Assembly (NCBI RefSeq): GCF_000217955.3
Contig: NZ_AFOY02000015.1
Coordinates: forward strand, 1,116,001-1,180,000
Source of the DNA: Pseudomonas fluorescens HK44
Lineage (GTDB): Bacteria; Pseudomonadota; Gammaproteobacteria; Pseudomonadales; Pseudomonadaceae
DNA length: 64,000 nucleotides
Direction of reading: 5' to 3'
Part shown: piece by piece, positions 49,722 through 57,879 of the stretch
Layout of the letters: every line of letters begins with the position of its first letter
Numbering within the stretch: position 1 is the stretch's first letter
Notes under the pieces: model-generated
Seen by the model: only the letters and a program-made list of their open reading frames with translations
What the model was told of the DNA's origin: nothing
Databases searched by the model: none
Made by a program: the position numbers and the translations under genes

Positions 49722-51344
49722 ATGTCAGAACAGGCTCAAGCCATAGCCACAGCGCTCAGCGCCGGCACCAGCAAGGAAACCCGGACAGTCATCTTCGCCT
49801 CGTCCCTCGGGACGGTGTTCGAGTGGTATGACTTCTTCCTCTACGGCGCCCTCGCGGCGGTGATCAGCAAACAGTTTTTCGCCGGAGTCAACGACACCAC
49901 CGCCTTCATCTTCGCGTTGATGGCCTTCGCCGCCGGTTTCATCGTGCGGCCGTTCGGCGCGCTGGTGTTCGGTCGACTGGGGGACATGATCGGGCGCAAA
50001 TACACCTTCCTCGCCACGATCATCCTGATGGGTCTGGCAACCTTCTCCGTCGGCCTGCTGCCGACCTACGCCAGCATCGGCATTGCCGCGCCGATCATCC
50101 TGGTGGTGCTGCGCATGCTCCAGGGCCTGGCACTCGGCGGCGAGTACGGTGGTGCCGCGACCTACGTGGCAGAACACGCGCCGGTCGGCAAACGCGGTTT
50201 CCACACCAGCTGGATTCAGTCCACTGCGACCCTTGGATTGCTGCTGTCACTGCTGGTGGTCCTCGGCTGCCGCTACTTCACCGGTGATCAGTTCGAAGTC
50301 TGGGGCTGGCGCATTCCGTTCCTGCTGTCGATCGTGCTGCTGGGCATTTCGACCTGGATTCGCCTGAGCCTGCACGAGTCGCCGGCCTTCTTGAAAATGA
50401 AAGAAGAAGGCAAGTCCTGCAAAGCGCCGATCCGCGAATCCTTCGGTAACTGGGGAAACCTCAAAGTCGTGCTGATTGCGCTGTTCAGCATCAATGCCGG
50501 GCAAGCGGTGACTTTCTATGCCGCACAGTTCTATGTGCTGTTCTTCCTCACCCAGTTCCTGAAAATGGACCCGGCCCTGGCCAACACCTTGCTGATTGTC
50601 AGCGTGGTGATCGGCGCGCCGTTCTTCATTTTCTTCGGCTGGCTGTCTGACCGGGTCGGGCGCAAACCGATCCTGATGATTGGCCTGTTGCTGGCCACCG
50701 TGTTGTACTTCCCGATCTTCAAAACCCTGGCCCATTACGCCAACCCGGCCATCGACCGCGCCAGTCAACAAGCGCCGATCAGCGTACTGGCCGATCCGGC
50801 CACCTGCACCTTCCAGTTCGACCCGGTCGGCAAGGCGCGTTTTGACAGCCCCTGCGACAAGGTCAAAACCTTCCTGGTCAAACAAGGCCTGCCTTACAGC
50901 AGCAAAGCCGCCCCCGCCGGCAGCACCGTGCAGGTCAGCGTTGGCGATGTCACCCTCGACGGTTACGACGAAGCCGCCCTGCGCGGTGCCGTGACCCTGG
51001 CCGGCTACCCGCAACAGGCAGACACCCAGCAGATCAACAAACCGATGATCATCGTGCTGATCGTGGCGCTGATCGTTATTTCGGCGATGTGCTACGGGCC
51101 GCTGGCGGCGCTGATGGTCGAACTGTTCCCGACGCGCATCCGCTACACCTCGATGTCCCTGCCGTACCACATCGGCAACGGCTGGTTTGGCGGTTTCCTG
51201 CCGACCGTGTCGTTCGCGTTGGTGGTCTACACCGGGGATATTTTCTACGGGCTGTGGTACCCGATACTGATCACCGGGGTAAGCCTGGTGGTGGGCATGC
51301 TCTGCTTACGCGAAACCAAGGACGTGGACCTGGAGAAAAACTGA
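49722..51344 (+). CDS. MHS-family MFS transporter with a large extra loop
   Basis: A 540-residue major facilitator. The first ten helices look like the ProP/metabolite:H+ symporter family (TVFEWYDFFLYGALAAVI, GRLGDMIGRKYTF, GLALGGEYGGAATYVAEHAP). Between about residues 340 and 436 there is a non-membrane insertion with two Cys (PATCTFQFD and SPCDKVKTF) before the last pair of helices. The usual length is 430-440, so this is an extended branch. ATG 49722 has GAGGG upstream. Its place after the GMC gene suggests import of that enzyme's substrate. Confidence 0.87.
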   Translation: MSEQAQAIATALSAGTSKETRTVIFASSLGTVFEWYDFFLYGALAAVISKQFFAGVNDTTAFIFALMAFAAGFIVRPFGALVFGRLGDMIGRKYTFLATIILMGLATFSVGLLPTYASIGIAAPIILVVLRMLQGLALGGEYGGAATYVAEHAPVGKRGFHTSWIQSTATLGLLLSLLVVLGCRYFTGDQFEVWGWRIPFLLSIVLLGISTWIRLSLHESPAFLKMKEEGKSCKAPIRESFGNWGNLKVVLIALFSINAGQAVTFYAAQFYVLFFLTQFLKMDPALANTLLIVSVVIGAPFFIFFGWLSDRVGRKPILMIGLLLATVLYFPIFKTLAHYANPAIDRASQQAPISVLADPATCTFQFDPVGKARFDSPCDKVKTFLVKQGLPYSSKAAPAGSTVQVSVGDVTLDGYDEAALRGAVTLAGYPQQADTQQINKPMIIVLIVALIVISAMCYGPLAALMVELFPTRIRYTSMSLPYHIGNGWFGGFLPTVSFALVVYTGDIFYGLWYPILITGVSLVVGMLCLRETKDVDLEKN

Positions 51345-51353
51345 CGGCATAAA

Positions 51354-51386
51354 AAAGTCCGCCCATGTTGGCCCTGGGCGGACTTT
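51354..51386 (+). terminator. Intrinsic terminator of the MFS gene
   Basis: AAAGTCCGCCCA (51354-51365) and its exact complement (51375-51386) form a 12-bp stem with a 9-nt loop, starting 10 bp after the stop codon. The trailing T-run is short, but the preceding A-run makes the stem longer. Confidence 0.85.
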
Positions 51387-51603
51387 CACTGCACAGAACT
51401 GCGTCTGCGGTTCCTGTCAGCAGAGTTTAGGCGACAATATCCGTGGTTGCGGCCTGACCGACCGTTCCCACGGCAATATCCACCGCACCCGCGGGATCGT
51501 CCTATCATTCGCCCTGTTGAAGGCGTAACGAAACTGACACCGTTTGAAGCGGCGGGGCTATTGAATTTTTAGAGAGCGGTCCGCTCAAGGACCAAGCGTC
51601 ATG

Positions 51604-51665
51604 CTTAATGCCTGTCAGTTAAGGCTCGCTCCCACAGGTGTGCGCCTTAACTGACTGGCATTAAG
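51604..51665. repeat. 62-nt hairpin element with flanking direct repeats
   Basis: CTTAATGCCTGTCAGTTAAG (51604) pairs with 51645-51665 at 20 of 21 positions; the loop holds GCTCGCTCCCACAGG, a REP core. AAGCGTCATG occurs directly on both sides (51594-51603 and 51663-51672). The rest of 51387-51786 shows no gene. The arm CTTAACTGACTGGCAT recurs at 57719. Confidence 0.75.
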
Positions 51666-51786
51666 CGTCATGGCTCCTTTTTTGACCGGACTGATGGTAC
51701 GCCCCTTCATCGTGAGCTTATTGACGTCTCCCCCCTGCAAGCGCGAGATAACAGGTTCAGTAATGTTCGAACAAGGGGCGTTCAAC

Positions 51787-52140
51787 ATGGTCAATGTCAC
51801 CGTTTTGGCGGGAGATTTTCTACAAGGCGATAGCGAGTACCGTGAAGGGGCGTTGCAACTGAAAACCCTTTTCAACCCTAACCAGGAAATCAAAGTGCTA
51901 CCCTCGGTATTCAAAACCCTGGAAGTGGCAACCGAGGACAGCGTGACCAACAAGGATGCGATTGGCTACAGCATCGCCGGCGCCATGCTGCTCGGCCCCA
52001 TCGGGGCAATCGCCGGCTACCTGATGGCGGGCAAGGAGACCGAGATTACGTTCATCGCCACGCTCAAGGATGGTCGCAAGCTGTTGGCGGCAACGGACAG
52101 TGATACTTACCAGGATATTTCCCGGCACATGAGTCATTAA
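51787..52140 (+). CDS. Small hypothetical protein with glycine-rich membrane segment
   Basis: A 117-residue protein of unknown function. From ATG 51787 (AAGGGG upstream) it has a soluble N-terminal half (GDFLQGDSEYREGALQLKTL), then one Gly/Ala-rich hydrophobic stretch at about 72-91 (GAMLLGPIGAIAGYLMAG) with glycine-zipper spacing, and a C-terminal beta-like segment (TEITFIATLKDGRKLLAATD). The pattern recalls small proteins with a membrane-inserting zipper. In-frame ATGs upstream (51670, 51763) are possible starts. No functional hint comes from the neighbours. Confidence 0.6.
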   Translation: MVNVTVLAGDFLQGDSEYREGALQLKTLFNPNQEIKVLPSVFKTLEVATEDSVTNKDAIGYSIAGAMLLGPIGAIAGYLMAGKETEITFIATLKDGRKLLAATDSDTYQDISRHMSH

Positions 52141-52160
52141 GCTTTATTCATTAATCCCTT

Positions 52161-52195
52161 GTGCTCATGACATGACGACTGAATGTCATGAGCAC
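52161..52195 (+). terminator. Hairpin after the small hypothetical gene
   Basis: GTGCTCATGACAT and its exact complement (13-bp stem) flank a 9-nt loop, 20 bp after the stop. There is no T-run, so either Rho-assisted or a 3' stabiliser. The region from here to 52534 shows no convincing gene. Confidence 0.6.
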
Positions 52196-52534
52196 TTCGC
52201 GCTTTAACATCGATCACTATCGACTGCGATTATTCTGATAGTCCCCTCTGCACTGTCCTTATCTGTCTAATCCCTTAACAACATGGATTTAAGGTTGACG
52301 TCAGCGGCCTGCCTGAGTACATTGCCCGGGCCGGTAACTTCGGCTTTCTTCAACTCACAAAAGAATTCAATGGACACAGTATCTAGACGCTGTCTGGCTG
52401 ATGCGTTTTCGCAGAGCTGGGCACTTAACCCAGAAAATGACGGGACTCGACTCCTCGGTCGGGTGAGCTGCGCCAGGGCTTGACGCTCCATCGTAACTTG
52501 CCTCTGCGGCGTCAGTCCGGTTGCGAGGCATGTT

Positions 52535-52825
52535 ATGAACTTCAAATCTACTGTAATGCCAGGTGTACGCGCCTTCGCCTCGACGATGCGCGTAAAGCCT
52601 TGCCGTGAGCGCCCTGTGGCGACTCACTCGCCGTTCTCCTCCCCTTCTTTGCGCACTCAGGCTCACCTGCGTGCCACGTGGCGCGTCTGCCCGTCGACCG
52701 GTCAACTGCAGCAACGCTGGAGCGTCGACGAATGCCAGGAACCACCGAGTCGGTGCTTTGCGCACCTCCTGCAGCAGGCCGGCGTATGGCTCGGCCTGCA
52801 CCTCGGTGCGCGCACTTTCAGTTGA
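52535..52825 (+). CDS. Small Cys/Trp-containing hypothetical protein upstream of mgtA
   Basis: A 96-residue basic protein with GAGG 7 nt before its ATG. The N-terminus is FKSTVMPGVRAFASTMRVKP, and the second half has THLRATWRVCPSTGQLQQRW-like order (here LRATWRVCPSTGQLQQRW) then EPPSRCFAHLLQQAG. Third-position GC is fairly high, which supports real coding. No signal peptide, membrane helix or known domain is visible. Its position before the mgtA leader suggests a link to Mg2+ stress, but this is inference. Its stop lies in a hairpin (52814-52834). Confidence 0.5.
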   Translation: MNFKSTVMPGVRAFASTMRVKPCRERPVATHSPFSSPSLRTQAHLRATWRVCPSTGQLQQRWSVDECQEPPSRCFAHLLQQAGVWLGLHLGARTFS

Positions 52826-52834
52826 TCTGAAAGT
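52814..52834 (+). terminator. Hairpin over the stop of the small pre-mgtA gene
   Basis: ACTTTCAG and its exact complement flank TTGAT, and the TGA stop of the upstream gene is in the loop. There is no T-run. It may separate that gene from the mgtA leader. A second small hairpin (TTCCTT / AAGGAA) follows at 52861-52875. Confidence 0.45.
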
Positions 52835-52924
52835 ACTTCCAAGGGTTTATAACCAGCGTTTTCCTTAATAAGGAATTCGGCAACTTTCTATTGCCCATTT
52901 AACACAGACTTTGTGGAGTTCGTT

Positions 52925-53065
52925 ATGGACGAGGCCAGTAGTAGGTTCGCTGCATACCGTTTGTTATCAGGTGTGCAGCGAACGTTAAACACAAAAAAAC
53001 ACAACAACTTGAATCGATCGCTTACTTGCGACTCGACCTACATTCGCTCGCCTTTAATTAGCTGA
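52925..53065 (+). CDS. 46-codon leader ORF of mgtA
   Basis: Starts at ATG 52925 with a good GGAG 6 nt upstream and ends at TGA 53063-53065, 45 bp before mgtA. The peptide begins MDEASSRFAAYRLL and is polar and Thr/Asn/Lys-rich later (TLNTKKHNNLNRSLTCD). Codon use is unlike the neighbours: four TTA, AGG, CGA, ATT and AAA-AAA in a GC-rich genome, as in leader peptides. A strong hairpin lies within the ORF (52945-52983). In enterobacteria mgtA is controlled by a leader peptide (MgtL) and RNA structure; this may be a different solution to the same task. Confidence 0.5.
   Translation: MDEASSRFAAYRLLSGVQRTLNTKKHNNLNRSLTCDSTYIRSPLIS
52945..52983 (+). promoter_or_regulatory. 14-bp hairpin inside the mgtA leader ORF
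   Basis: GTTCGCTGCATACC (52945-52958) pairs with 52970-52983 over 14 bp with one T-G wobble and an 11-nt loop. Ribosomes translating the leader ORF would unfold it, so its state depends on leader translation. Confidence 0.65.
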
Positions 53066-53080
53066 GTTTGCAGTGTGTCG

Positions 53081-53098
53081 TGCCGCAAGACTGCGGCA
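53081..53098 (+). promoter_or_regulatory. Hairpin adjacent to the mgtA Shine-Dalgarno
   Basis: TGCCGCA and its exact complement flank AGAC. The 3' arm ends at the first base of AGGAG (53098-53102), 8 nt before the mgtA ATG, so folding could hinder ribosome entry. Confidence 0.55.
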
Positions 53099-53110
53099 GG
53101 AGCACACGCA

Positions 53111-55825
53111 ATGACCCTTGTAAAAGATCCGAAAAAACACGCCCGGGGCGCCACGAACGACGACACCAAGCTGTCGATGCGCGCAGCGCGTGAGGCGCAA
53201 AACGGCCTCGCTGTCACCCTCGCCAACGTCAAGACTTGCGCCGATGGCCTGACCGAGCTCGATGCCGAAGGCCGCCTGCAACGCGAAGGCTTCAACGAAG
53301 TGGCCCATGACAAGCCGCCTCACGCCATCGTCCAGTTCCTCCAGGCCCTCAACAATCCGTTCATCTATGTGCTGCTGGCACTGGCCGGCATCAGCTTCGT
53401 GACCGATTACTGGCTCCCGCTCCAGGCAGGCGAAGAAGTCGACCTCACCAAAGTCATCATTATCATGACCATGGTGTCGCTCAGCAGCCTGCTGCGGTTC
53501 TGGCAGGAGCACCGCTCGGCCAAATCGGCTGAAGCGCTCAAGGCCATGGTCCGCACCACCGCCACCGTGCTGCGTCGCGAGCAAATGGGGATGAAGCCCA
53601 AACTGCGCGAAGTGCCGATGCGTGAACTGGTGGCCGGCGACATCGTTCAGTTGTCCGCTGGCGACATGATCCCCGCCGACATCCGCCTGATCGAATCCCG
53701 CGACCTGTTCATCAGCCAGGCGGTGCTGACCGGCGAAGCCTTGCCGGTCGAGAAATACGACACTCTTGGCAACGTCGCGCAGAAGTCCGCTTCAGCGACG
53801 GCGGCCGATCAGGCCAATCTGCTGGACCTGTCGAACATCTGTTTCATGGGCACCAACGTGGTCAGCGGCACCGCCCGGGCGGTGGTGGTCGCGACTGGCC
53901 CGCGCACCTACTTTGGATCGCTGGCCAAAGCCATTGTCGGCTCGCGTGTGCAGACCGCTTTCGACCGTGGGGTGAACAGCGTCAGCTGGCTGCTGATCCG
54001 CTTCATGCTGGTCATGGTGCCGATCGTCTTCCTGCTCAACGGTTTTTCCAAAGGCGATTGGGCTGACGCACTGATGTTCGCCCTGGCAGTGGCCGTCGGC
54101 CTGACCCCGGAAATGCTGCCGATGATCGTCAGCGCCAACCTCGCCAAGGGCGCGATGGCGATGGCCAAACGCAAAGTCGTGGTCAAGCGCCTCAACGCAA
54201 TCCAGAACTTCGGTTCGATGGACGTGCTCTGCACCGACAAGACCGGCACCCTGACCCAGGACAAAATCATCCTCGAGCACCACGTCGACATCAATGGCCA
54301 GCGCGACGAGTCGATCCTTCAACTGGCGTGGCTCAACAGTCATCACCAGAGCGGTCTGCGCAACCTGATGGACCAGGCGGTGGTGCAATTCGCCGAGCGC
54401 AACCCGACGTTCAAGATCCCGTTCGCCTACAGCAAGCTCGATGAGCTGCCGTTCGACTTCATTCGTCGGCGCCTGTCGATCATCGTCAAGGACAGCCGCG
54501 ACGATCATCTGCTGGTCTGCAAGGGCGCGGTCGAGGAGATGCTGAACATTTCCAGCCACATCCACGAGAACGGCGTGGTGGTTGCACTCGATGAGCCGCG
54601 TCGCAAAGCGCTGCTGGCGATGGCCTTTGAGTACAACGAAGACGGTTTCCGGGTGCTGTTGGTAGCGACTCGTGAGATCCCGAAAGCCCAGAGCAAAAAC
54701 CAGTACACAACCCGCGACGAACGCGAGCTGGTGATTCGCGGCTTCCTGACCTTCCTCGATCCACCGAAGGAAACCGCCGGCCCGGCGATTGCCGCGCTGC
54801 GGGACATGGGCGTGACCGTCAAGGTGCTGACCGGCGACAACGCCGTGGTCACCTGCAAGATCTGCCGCGAAGTTGGCCTGGAGCCTGGCACGCCGCTGCT
54901 CGGCCAAGACATCGAGAAGATGGACGAGTCGACCCTCAAGTTGCGGGTTGAAGAACGCACGGTGTTTGCCAAGCTCACGCCGCTACAGAAATCCCGGGTG
55001 CTCAAGGCCTTGCAGTCGAACGGTCACACTGTGGGTTTCCTCGGCGACGGCATCAACGACGCCCCTGCCCTGCGCGACGCCGACGTCGGTATTTCAGTCG
55101 ACAGCGGCACCGATATTGCCAAGGAATCGGCCGATATCATTCTGCTGGAAAAGAGCCTGATGGTGCTCGAAGAAGGTGTGATCAAAGGCCGCGAGACCTT
55201 CGGCAACATCATGAAGTACCTGAACATGACCGCCAGCTCGAACTTCGGCAACGTCTTCTCGGTGTTGGTGGCCAGTGCCTTCATCCCGTTCCTGCCGATG
55301 CTGGCGATCCATCTGCTGCTGCAAAACCTGATGTACGACATCTCTCAGCTGGCACTGCCGTGGGACAAGATGGACAAGGAATACCTGCGTAAACCGCGCA
55401 AGTGGGACGCCAAGAACATCGGGCGCTTCATGCTGTGGATCGGGCCGACCTCGTCGATCTTCGACATCACCACCTTCGCCCTGATGTGGTACGTGTTCTC
55501 GGCCAACAGCGTGGAAATGCAGACGCTGTTCCAGTCCGGCTGGTTCATCGAAGGCTTGCTGTCGCAGACGCTGGTGGTGCACATGCTGCGCACCCAGAAG
55601 ATCCCGTTCTTCCAGAGCACCGCGGCATTGCCGGTGATCCTGATGACCGGGCTGGTGATGGTGCTGGGCATCTACATCCCGTTCTCGCCACTCGGCACCC
55701 TGGTCGGTCTGCAACCACTGCCATGGCAGTACTTCCCTTGGCTGGTGGGCACCTTGCTCAGCTACTGCGTGTTCGCCCAGTTGATGAAGACCGTCTACAT
55801 CCGCCGCTTCAAGCAATGGTTCTGA
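53111..55825 (+). CDS. mgtA: P-type Mg2+-importing ATPase MgtA
   Basis: A 904-residue P3B-type ATPase that brings Mg2+ into the cell. Order: cytoplasmic N-terminus, helices 1-2 (about 80-125), actuator domain with VLTGEALPVEK, helices 3-4 with AVGLTPEMLPMIV, the phosphorylated Asp in CTDKTGTLT (about 376), the nucleotide domain, the hinge GDGINDAPALRDADVG, and six C-terminal helices including NMTASSNFGNVFSV. ATG 53111 has AGGAG 8 nt upstream. The preceding leader ORF and hairpins point to post-transcriptional control by Mg2+ or related signals. No MgtC gene follows. Confidence 0.95.
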   Translation: MTLVKDPKKHARGATNDDTKLSMRAAREAQNGLAVTLANVKTCADGLTELDAEGRLQREGFNEVAHDKPPHAIVQFLQALNNPFIYVLLALAGISFVTDYWLPLQAGEEVDLTKVIIIMTMVSLSSLLRFWQEHRSAKSAEALKAMVRTTATVLRREQMGMKPKLREVPMRELVAGDIVQLSAGDMIPADIRLIESRDLFISQAVLTGEALPVEKYDTLGNVAQKSASATAADQANLLDLSNICFMGTNVVSGTARAVVVATGPRTYFGSLAKAIVGSRVQTAFDRGVNSVSWLLIRFMLVMVPIVFLLNGFSKGDWADALMFALAVAVGLTPEMLPMIVSANLAKGAMAMAKRKVVVKRLNAIQNFGSMDVLCTDKTGTLTQDKIILEHHVDINGQRDESILQLAWLNSHHQSGLRNLMDQAVVQFAERNPTFKIPFAYSKLDELPFDFIRRRLSIIVKDSRDDHLLVCKGAVEEMLNISSHIHENGVVVALDEPRRKALLAMAFEYNEDGFRVLLVATREIPKAQSKNQYTTRDERELVIRGFLTFLDPPKETAGPAIAALRDMGVTVKVLTGDNAVVTCKICREVGLEPGTPLLGQDIEKMDESTLKLRVEERTVFAKLTPLQKSRVLKALQSNGHTVGFLGDGINDAPALRDADVGISVDSGTDIAKESADIILLEKSLMVLEEGVIKGRETFGNIMKYLNMTASSNFGNVFSVLVASAFIPFLPMLAIHLLLQNLMYDISQLALPWDKMDKEYLRKPRKWDAKNIGRFMLWIGPTSSIFDITTFALMWYVFSANSVEMQTLFQSGWFIEGLLSQTLVVHMLRTQKIPFFQSTAALPVILMTGLVMVLGIYIPFSPLGTLVGLQPLPWQYFPWLVGTLLSYCVFAQLMKTVYIRRFKQWF

Positions 55826-55847
55826 TCATCTGAACACACCGTAACCC

Positions 55848-55894
55848 CTGTGGGAGCGAGCCTGCTCCGGGCGGCTCGCTCCCACAGTTTTTTT
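55848..55894 (+). terminator. REP-derived intrinsic terminator of mgtA
   Basis: CTGTGGGAGCGAGCC (55848-55862) pairs exactly with 55873-55887 over 15 bp and is followed by seven T. The stem is the REP core sequence, so a REP copy here serves as a canonical terminator. Confidence 0.92.
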
Positions 55895-55968
55895 GTGTTC
55901 GCCACCTCTTTACGCCGCGATTCGGCTTTCGGGCCGGCAATAAATGAAACAGCAAAAGGAGAGTCCTC

Positions 55969-57663
55969 ATGTCGGGAACGACTCTATTGATCAACCTCGC
56001 CGGCTCCATCGCACTGATGCTCTGGGGCACCCATATGATTTCTTCGGCGCTGTTGCGCGGCTTCGGCACGCCACTGCGTCACTGGCTGGGACAGAACCTG
56101 AACAACCGCTGGATGGCCTTGCTGTCAGGCGTTGGGATCACCGGCATTTTGCAAAGCAGCACCGCCGTCAGCCTGATGGCCACCTCCTTTACCGCCGCCG
56201 GAGCCCTGGGCCTTGCGCCAGCATTGGCGGTGATGCTCGGGGCCAATATCGGCTCGACGCTGGTGGTGCAGTTGCTCAGCGTTGATATTTCGATCGTTAC
56301 GCCCATCGTCCTGCTGGCCGGGTTCATCGTCTTCCGCGTGCGCGATGACTCACGCTACGAGAGCGTCGGTTGCGCGATGATCGGCCTGGGCTTGATGCTG
56401 CTGGCGCTGCGCATGCTCGGTTCGACACTGGGAGAGGTCGAAGGCACACCGATCTTCCATGCGCTCATGCACAGCCTGGATGGCGACATGATCATTGCCG
56501 TGCTGGTGGCGATGCTGCTGACCTGGATCTGCCATTCCAGCGTCGCGGTGGTGTTGCTGATCGCCTCGCTCGCGGCCACCGGTCTGCTCTCGCCCGTGAC
56601 CAGCATGGCGCTGGTGCTCGGAGTGAACATCGGTGGCGCCCTGCCCTCGGTGCTCAACGCCAGCTCCAGCGTGGCCCGGCGCTTGCCGGTCGGCAACCTG
56701 CTGGTGCGGTTCATCGGTGCGCTGGTGTGCTTGCCGTTCGTGCCGATGCTGGCTCAGAGCAGCCCGATTGCGCAGCTGACACCTGCGCTGCGGGTGGTTT
56801 GCCTGCACACCAGCTTCAATCTGCTGCTGGCGCTGGTGTTCATCGGCGTGACAGAACCGCTGGCGAAACTCTTGACCCGCCTGCTGCCGTCACCTGCGCG
56901 GGATGTCGATCCCGGCATGCCGCTCTATCTGGATGAGGCTGGCCTCGCGGTGGCGAACATCGGTTTGTCCAACGCGGCGCGCGAAGCCCTGCGGCTGGCC
57001 GACATGCTCTCGATCATGCTCAACCGCGTGCTGCAACTGTTCCAGACCTCGGACCAGCGCAACGCCGATGAGGTGCGGCAGATCGACCAGTCCCTCGATC
57101 TGCTGAGCGCGGCGATCCGTGCCTATCTGGCGGACATCGGCCAGGAAGGCATCAGTGACAGCGATGCGGACCGCTCGCAGGAAATCCTGATGTTCGTGAT
57201 CAACCTGGAGCACGCCGCCGACATCCTTTCCAGCAGCCTTGCGCAGTTGGCGGCGCGTCGACTGCGGCGCGGTGAAAATTTCTCGGCCTTCGAACTGGGC
57301 ACGCTCTATCCGCTGCACAACGAACTGCTGGAAAGCCTGAGCCTGGCGATTACCGTGTTTCTACGGGAAGACCTTGCAACCGCCCACTATCTGGTCAACC
57401 GCAAGGAGTCGGTCAGAAGGCTGGAAGCTGCGGCCAGCCGGGCACACTTTCGTGCCCTGCGCGAAGACAAAAGCGCCTGGGCCGAGTCCGGTGACATTTT
57501 TCAACGGCTGCTGCGCGACTACCGACGCGTGCATCACCACATCGCGGCACTGGCCTACCCGGTACTCGAACGCGCCGGGGAACGCGATATCGAGAACAAT
57601 GACCTGCTCGCCCAAGCCAGGGCGGCCGGCATTCAAGCCCTCCAAATGAACGAACGGACGTAG
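55969..57663 (+). CDS. Na+/phosphate cotransporter with PhoU-like domain
   Basis: A 564-residue protein. The membrane part (1-310) has the NptA repeats ILQSSTAVSLMATSFTAAGA and ICHSSVAVVLLIASLAATGL, each with the QSS/HSS ion-binding motif, and GANIGSTLVV / GVNIGGALPS loops. The C-terminal part (about 330-555) is helical and PhoU-like. Such NptA-PhoU fusions mediate Na-coupled phosphate transport, often as export or low-affinity balance. It starts 143 bp after mgtA beyond a strong terminator, so it is separate. AAAGGAGAG precedes the ATG. Confidence 0.9.
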   Translation: MSGTTLLINLAGSIALMLWGTHMISSALLRGFGTPLRHWLGQNLNNRWMALLSGVGITGILQSSTAVSLMATSFTAAGALGLAPALAVMLGANIGSTLVVQLLSVDISIVTPIVLLAGFIVFRVRDDSRYESVGCAMIGLGLMLLALRMLGSTLGEVEGTPIFHALMHSLDGDMIIAVLVAMLLTWICHSSVAVVLLIASLAATGLLSPVTSMALVLGVNIGGALPSVLNASSSVARRLPVGNLLVRFIGALVCLPFVPMLAQSSPIAQLTPALRVVCLHTSFNLLLALVFIGVTEPLAKLLTRLLPSPARDVDPGMPLYLDEAGLAVANIGLSNAAREALRLADMLSIMLNRVLQLFQTSDQRNADEVRQIDQSLDLLSAAIRAYLADIGQEGISDSDADRSQEILMFVINLEHAADILSSSLAQLAARRLRRGENFSAFELGTLYPLHNELLESLSLAITVFLREDLATAHYLVNRKESVRRLEAAASRAHFRALREDKSAWAESGDIFQRLLRDYRRVHHHIAALAYPVLERAGERDIENNDLLAQARAAGIQALQMNERT

Positions 57664-57682
57664 CCCTTGTTCACAAACCCAT

Positions 57683-57734
57683 AGCTGCCGCAGGCTGCGA
57701 TCTTTTCGGGCCCCAACGCTTAACTGACTGGCAT
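57683..57734. repeat. Two interspersed repeat words between nptA and topB
   Basis: AGCTGCCGCAGGCTGCGATC plus TTTT (57683-57706) is the inverted copy of 46832-46855, 24 identical bases. CTTAACTGACTGGCAT (57719-57734) is shared with the hairpin arm at 51646-51661. Nothing else is recognised in 57664-57879. Confidence 0.8.
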
Positions 57735-57879
57735 CAGGCTCAAGCACCAGGTTTTCCAACCTCAAAACCAGACAATGAATCGCAACACCTCAACTGTACA
57801 TCCATACAGATAAAGATTGATCCGATCGTCTTCACCGCGCATGCTGTGCACCTTCAAACCCTGATGACTGATGGTGGTT

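Noticed and set aside
52267..52545. Minus-strand frame of 92 codons upstream of the small pre-mgtA gene
   Set aside because: Needs a TTG start without a ribosome site and overlaps the start of the better-supported plus-strand gene; composition is not persuasive.
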